A program made the translations under genes and the position numbers. The notes beneath the pieces are model-generated. The model saw only the letters and a program-made list of their open reading frames with translations. It was not told the DNA's origin and ran no database searches. Shown here piece by piece: positions 59,019-64,000 of a stretch of 64,000 nt of DNA. The stretch lies in assembly GCF_900115745.1 (NCBI RefSeq), contig NZ_FOXP01000009.1, forward strand, positions 62,001 to 126,000, read 5' to 3'. The DNA comes from Sphingomonas rubra (GTDB lineage: Bacteria > Pseudomonadota > Alphaproteobacteria > Sphingomonadales > Sphingomonadaceae). How positions within the stretch are numbered: position 1 is the stretch's first letter; the number at the start of each line of letters is the position of its first letter.

Positions 59019-59264
59019 ATGCACGCCGTCAGCTATTCCGAAGCCCGCGAAAATCTGAAGTCGATGATCGACAAGGTGGTCGCCGATCGGGCGCCGCTCG
59101 CGATCACGCGCCAACGCGGCGAGGGCGCGGTCTTGATCTCCGCGAGCGAGTGGGCGTCGATCGAGGAAACGCTGCACCTGCTGTCGTCGCCCCGAAATGC
59201 CGAGCGGCTGCTGCAAGCGGTGCGTGGCTTCGAGGCCGGCGACGAAGGCGTGCCGCTGCCGTGA
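59019..59264 (+). CDS. yefM: YefM-type antitoxin
   Basis: An 81-residue antitoxin. It begins MHAVSYSEARENLKSMIDKV, the standard Phd/YefM start, then ITRQRGEGAVLISASEWASI, and ends in an acidic tail that binds YoeB. Start at the ATG 59019; an upstream ATG-equivalent frame would run through the operator. Its stop overlaps the yoeB GTG by four bases. Confidence 0.92.
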   Translation: MHAVSYSEARENLKSMIDKVVADRAPLAITRQRGEGAVLISASEWASIEETLHLLSSPRNAERLLQAVRGFEAGDEGVPLP

Positions 59265-59527
59265 GGGTGGCGTTCTCGCCGACGGCATGGGACGATTACC
59301 GCCATTGGCAGGAGCATGACACCAAGCTGATCGACAAGATCAACGCCTTGATCGAGGAATGCCGCCGCCACCCGTTCAAGGGCACGGGCAAGCCCGAGCC
59401 GCTAGGCGGCAACCTGTCCGGCTGGTGGTCGCGGCGGATCAGCCACGAACACCGCTTCGTGTACCGCGTGACAGGATCAGGCGAGGAGCAGGTGCTTCAG
59501 GTGGCGCAGTGCCGGTATCATTATTGA
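59261..59527 (+). CDS. yoeB: YoeB-type mRNA interferase toxin
   Basis: An 88-residue RelE-fold toxin that cuts mRNA on the ribosome. The catalytic residues of E. coli YoeB are at the same positions: E46 (GKPEPL), R65 (SHEHRFVYR), and the C-terminal H87-Y88 (CRYHY). The GTG start overlaps the yefM stop. It looks intact. A terminator follows about 95 bases later. Confidence 0.94.
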   Translation: MRVAFSPTAWDDYRHWQEHDTKLIDKINALIEECRRHPFKGTGKPEPLGGNLSGWWSRRISHEHRFVYRVTGSGEEQVLQVAQCRYHY

Positions 59528-59621
59528 CCGCCACCGTAGCAATGCACCTCATGACGCAGAACGATGGCGAGCAGCTGAACAATCTGCTCAGCCTACCCGA
59601 GGCCATAGTCAGCTAGACCGG

Positions 59622-59653
59622 CGGCCCCGCATCATGTGCGGGGCCGTCTTTTA
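59622..59653 (+). terminator. Rho-independent terminator after yefM-yoeB
   Basis: A 10-bp perfect stem CGGCCCCGCA (59622-59631) / TGCGGGGCCG (59637-59646) with a 5-base loop, followed by TCTTTTATT. It ends a few bases before the convergent thiC stop. Confidence 0.85.
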
Positions 59654-61708
<2,055 letters not shown>

Positions 61709-61716
61709 ATGGCCTA

Positions 61717-61745
61717 TGCATAAGCGGGTAAGCGGTGGGCTACAA
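61717..61745 (-). promoter_or_regulatory. Candidate promoter of thiC
   Basis: On the minus strand TTGTAG (61745-61740) and TATGCA (61722-61717) are separated by 17 bases, and the riboswitch begins about ten bases downstream. Both boxes are imperfect, so this is a plausible but weak sigma-70 promoter. Confidence 0.45.
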
Positions 61746-61748
61746 ATG

Positions 61749-61780
61749 AAAAGGGGCCGCGCCTCGCCGGCACGGCTCCC
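61749..61780 (-). terminator. Terminator after the second ferritin-like pair
   Basis: On the minus strand GGGAGCCGTG pairs imperfectly with CGCGGCCCC and is followed by TTTT. It starts about 20 bases after the stop of ferritin-like gene B, and lies next to the thiC promoter. Confidence 0.6.
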
Positions 61781-61800
61781 TTCTCGGTCGCCTGCCCGGA

Positions 61801-62823
61801 TCAGGTCGTCGTCGTGAACGAGCCGTTGACGCCGTTCGGGAAGAAGCTGGCCGCGGTCGGCGTTCTGCCGAGATAGACGATGCTCAGCACCTGCTGCGGC
61901 GTGCGGCTGTACGCGATGGCGTTGCCGTCGGCGGGGACGATGTTCGACACGCCGGTCAACAGATCGCCGATGTTGGTGCCGCCGACGCCCTCGTCGAGAT
62001 CGGACGAGCCGTCGAGGCTGTCGCGGGCGTCGGAGATGCGGGTTGCGTTGGTGATGAGGTCGCGGTTGGTGATGCCGCGATTGTAGATGATCGTGCGGAC
62101 CAGCCCCGCATGGTACGCCTCGGCCGCGAGGATGCCGGCGGCCGCCTCCAGGAAGGTGCGGTTGGTGATGAGCGGCGACGCGCCCTTGTAGGCGGTGACG
62201 CCCACGTCCTCGAAAATGTACGCGCCGAGGAGGAAGTTGATCGGGTTGAGGTACGGGTCGAAGGTCGAGGTGCTGTTGTCGGGGATGACCCCCGCCGCGC
62301 GGGCTGCGGCGGTGAACGCGCCGGTGGTCGTGCCCGATATGTTGATCGCCGGCTGTGCCGTGGCCGACGCGCCCAGTGCCGAGCGCAGGAAGTTGACATG
62401 GGCGATCTCGTCATAGGCGATCTCGCGCGCGTACTCGCCGATCAGCGGGTCGCCCGAGAAGTTGACTGCGCGCGGGAAGCCGTCGCCGCTGCCGGTCTGC
62501 ACCGCGCCTTGCGTGCCAGTGCCGGTCAGCGACGCGGCGGGCAGGCCGGTGCCGAAGGCCGCGTAGGAGTAGAATTGCGCTTCCAGATATTCGAGCTGGA
62601 GCGCGAAGTTGAGCACCTGGACGTCGACCGACACCGACGTGGCGGTGGGCGTCGGCGTCGGCGTCGGCGCGGGGGTATCGTCGTCGTCGTCGCAGGCGGC
62701 GAGGAGCGACAGGCCGCCCGCCATCACGGTGGCGCCGGCCGCGGCGCGCATGAAGGCGCGGCGCTGGTCGCGGCGGGCTTGCGTCTTCTCGATGATCTCG
62801 AGAACGGTCTGCTGGTCGTGCAT
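61801..62823 (-). CDS. Tat-exported ferritin-like lipoprotein B (second copy)
   Basis: A 340-residue homologue of the protein at 29239. It has the same architecture: twin arginine (R21-R-A-F-M), lipobox at C44 (SLLAAC), a run of aspartates, a Pro/Thr linker and then ferritin-like helices LQLEYLEAQFYSYA, REIAYDEIAHVNFLRS, FEDVGVTAYKGA, AAEAYHAG. The helix glutamates and histidines are conserved, so a metal site is expected. It lies 16 bases after gene A of the same pair and ends at a terminator. Confidence 0.87.
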   Translation of the reverse strand: MHDQQTVLEIIEKTQARRDQRRAFMRAAAGATVMAGGLSLLAACDDDDDTPAPTPTPTPTATSVSVDVQVLNFALQLEYLEAQFYSYAAFGTGLPAASLTGTGTQGAVQTGSGDGFPRAVNFSGDPLIGEYAREIAYDEIAHVNFLRSALGASATAQPAINISGTTTGAFTAAARAAGVIPDNSTSTFDPYLNPINFLLGAYIFEDVGVTAYKGASPLITNRTFLEAAAGILAAEAYHAGLVRTIIYNRGITNRDLITNATRISDARDSLDGSSDLDEGVGGTNIGDLLTGVSNIVPADGNAIAYSRTPQQVLSIVYLGRTPTAASFFPNGVNGSFTTTT

Positions 62824-62839
62824 GATGCTGTTCCCTCGA

Positions 62840-63847
62840 TCAGTTGGCGGTGCTGGCGCGCAGCGCGGCGTTGCCGTTGACGCCGCTCGGGAAGAAGCCG
62901 CCCATCGTCGCCGCGGCGCGGGTGAGATAGACGATGTTGAGCACCTGGCCGGGCGAGCGGCTGTAGGCGAGCCCGTTCGGGTCGAGCGGCACGATGTTCG
63001 ATTCCGCCGCGGTCGCGCCCGTGCGGGTCAGGGGCGAGATGCCCTGATCCAAGTCCATCGACCCGTCCAGCGTGTCGCGCGCGTTGGAGATGCCGTCGGC
63101 GAAGGTGCGCAGGTCGGGCGCGGCCACGCCGCGGGCGTACAGCGTCGTGCGCACGGTGGCGGCGTGGTACGCCTCCACCGCGAGGATGCCGGCCGCCGCC
63201 TCCAGGAAGATCTTGTTGGTGATGAGCGGCGACGCCCCCTTGTAGGCGGTGACGCCGACATCCTCGAAGATGTACGCGCCGAGCAGGAAGTTGTCGTCGT
63301 TGGCGTACGGGTCGAAGGTCGATCCGCCGGGGATGCTGGCGGCGGTCGCCGCCGCGGCGAAGGCGCTGCCCGCGCCGCCCGCGATGTTGATCGCCGGCTG
63401 CGCCACGGCGGCGTTGCCGAGCGCGGAGGCCGACCGCAGGAAGGAGACGTGCGCGATCTCGTCCGCCGCGATCTCGCGGGCGTAGGCGGCCACCGCCCGG
63501 TCGGTGAACGGCACCCGGCGCGCCTGGGTGGCGCCGGAGCCGATCTGCACCGCGCCCTGCGCACCCGTGGTCGTCACGCCCGTCTGCAGATTGGCGGCTA
63601 GGCCCACGCCGTTGGCGGCGTAGGAATAGAATTGCGCCTCGAGATATTCGAGATTCAGCGCGAAGTTGAGGATGTCGACATCGGTCAGCGCCGTCTGCGC
63701 GCCCGCGCGCGAGGAGAAGTTGAGTGCCGCGACGCCGCCGACGGCGAGCGCGCCGACGCCGAAGGCCGACTTGAAGAATTCCCGTCGTGCCTCGCGACGC
63801 TGGACGCGGTGGTCCATCGCCTCGATCAATTGGCCGCTGTCGGTCAT
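62840..63847 (-). CDS. Tat-exported ferritin-like protein A (second copy)
   Basis: A 335-residue homologue of the protein at 28253. The first 12 residues (MTDSGQLIEAMD) are identical, and both have RREFF as the Tat motif at 21-25 and a signal region ending at about residue 50. Helices with ligand residues recur: LNLEYLEAQFYSYA, REIAADEIAHVSFLRS, FEDVGVTAYKGA, AVEAYHAA. Relative to copy 1 there are small insertions in the loops (for example near residue 95). First gene of the minus-strand pair. Confidence 0.87.
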   Translation of the reverse strand: MTDSGQLIEAMDHRVQRREARREFFKSAFGVGALAVGGVAALNFSSRAGAQTALTDVDILNFALNLEYLEAQFYSYAANGVGLAANLQTGVTTTGAQGAVQIGSGATQARRVPFTDRAVAAYAREIAADEIAHVSFLRSASALGNAAVAQPAINIAGGAGSAFAAAATAASIPGGSTFDPYANDDNFLLGAYIFEDVGVTAYKGASPLITNKIFLEAAAGILAVEAYHAATVRTTLYARGVAAPDLRTFADGISNARDTLDGSMDLDQGISPLTRTGATAAESNIVPLDPNGLAYSRSPGQVLNIVYLTRAAATMGGFFPSGVNGNAALRASTAN

Positions 63848-63854
63848 GCATCAT

Positions 63855-63890
63855 CCCCTTGATGGGGGTCGGCGCAGGGGTGTGCCGACC
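63855..63890 (-). promoter_or_regulatory. Leader hairpins over the ribosome site of ferritin-like gene A (second copy)
   Basis: On the minus strand GGTCGGC / GCCGACC form a 7-bp stem (arms 63884-63890 and 63867-63873). It is followed directly by a small hairpin CCCC-ATCAA-GGGG (63855-63867) whose 3' arm is the AGGGG ribosome site, about ten bases before the ATG. This could limit translation; the function is inferred from folding only. Confidence 0.4.
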
Positions 63891-63967
63891 TTCACTCGGC
63901 AGCCGATCCGCGCAGCGTTGCACCGGCTACGTCCGAGATACGGGACGGCGGGGCGGAAGGACGCACC

Positions 63968-64000
63968 CGATCCGATTGTTTTTGTCTAGCGATCGGATCG
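63968..64000. repeat. Inverted repeat at the window edge
   Basis: CGATCCGAT (63968-63976) and ATCGGATCG (63992-64000) are perfect inverted partners around TGTTTTTGTCTAGCG. It may be an operator or promoter region for the ferritin-like pair, or a terminator for whatever lies beyond the window. Confidence 0.4.

Noticed and set aside
59542..59616. 24-codon frame MHLMTQNDGEQLNNLLSLPE... after yoeB
   Set aside because: Lacks a clear Shine-Dalgarno and is too short to support; it could be the remnant of a larger gene.

Overview
The window is GC-rich chromosomal DNA from an alphaproteobacterium, most likely Sphingomonas or a close relative. The evidence is the codon and base composition, the sphingomonad form of many proteins (ThiC, PheT, FtsE/FtsX preceded by a zinc-ribbon protein, MipA/OmpV, DUF2141, DUF2807) and many copies of the short palindromic repeats typical of sphingomonads. 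No phage, insertion sequence, rRNA or CRISPR array was seen. It looks like ordinary core chromosome with two toxin-antitoxin pairs and one large accessory-looking surface-protein locus.

Layout. 1-920: tail of a 3-hydroxyacyl-CoA dehydrogenase and a Phd/VapC pair. 918-6133: nucleoside transporter, queuosine-precursor transporter, oligopeptidase B, and an overlapping DedA/thioesterase pair. 6275-12536: PEP carboxylase, a single-domain response regulator, an alpha/beta hydrolase, a Ca2+/Na+ exchanger and manganese catalase. 12504-12956: a tandem duplication that copied the 3' ends of the catalase gene and of the convergent mfd-like helicase gene. 12879-24374: the helicase, SDR, a small unknown, glutaminase/glutaredoxin, an AarF kinase, cyclophilin, aldehyde dehydrogenase and an FAD reductase. 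24400-28081: an envelope group (two DUF2807 proteins behind a palindromic operator, a sterol-desaturase-like hydroxylase, DUF2141, MipA/OmpV). 28253-30300: a pair of exported ferritin-like proteins.

30407-40175: prfC, an aldose-epimerase-like protein, the translation block rpmI-rplT and pheS-pheT with a GIY-YIG gene between them, and an AsmA protein. 40207-44342: hisN, an exported peroxiredoxin, a diguanylate cyclase, a PEBP protein, a lipoprotein and DUF1810. 44649-52384: four consecutive secreted proteins with DUF11-type repeats, the last a 1668-residue protein with a long beta-strand-rich C-terminal half that looks like an outer-membrane barrel; a PilZ protein follows. 53184-58554: nhaA, tRNA-Leu(GAG), zinc ribbon, ftsE, ftsX, YdcF and plsC. 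59019-61708: yefM/yoeB, and thiC under a TPP riboswitch. 61801-63847: a second copy of the ferritin-like pair, in the same gene order but on the opposite strand.

The most noteworthy signals are the DUF11/barrel locus, the duplicated Tat-exported ferritin-like pair, the catalase/mfd junction duplication, a family of CTAG-ended composite palindromes that supply stop codons to several neighbouring genes, and repeat fragments that have become in-frame protein segments in oligopeptidase B and PheT.
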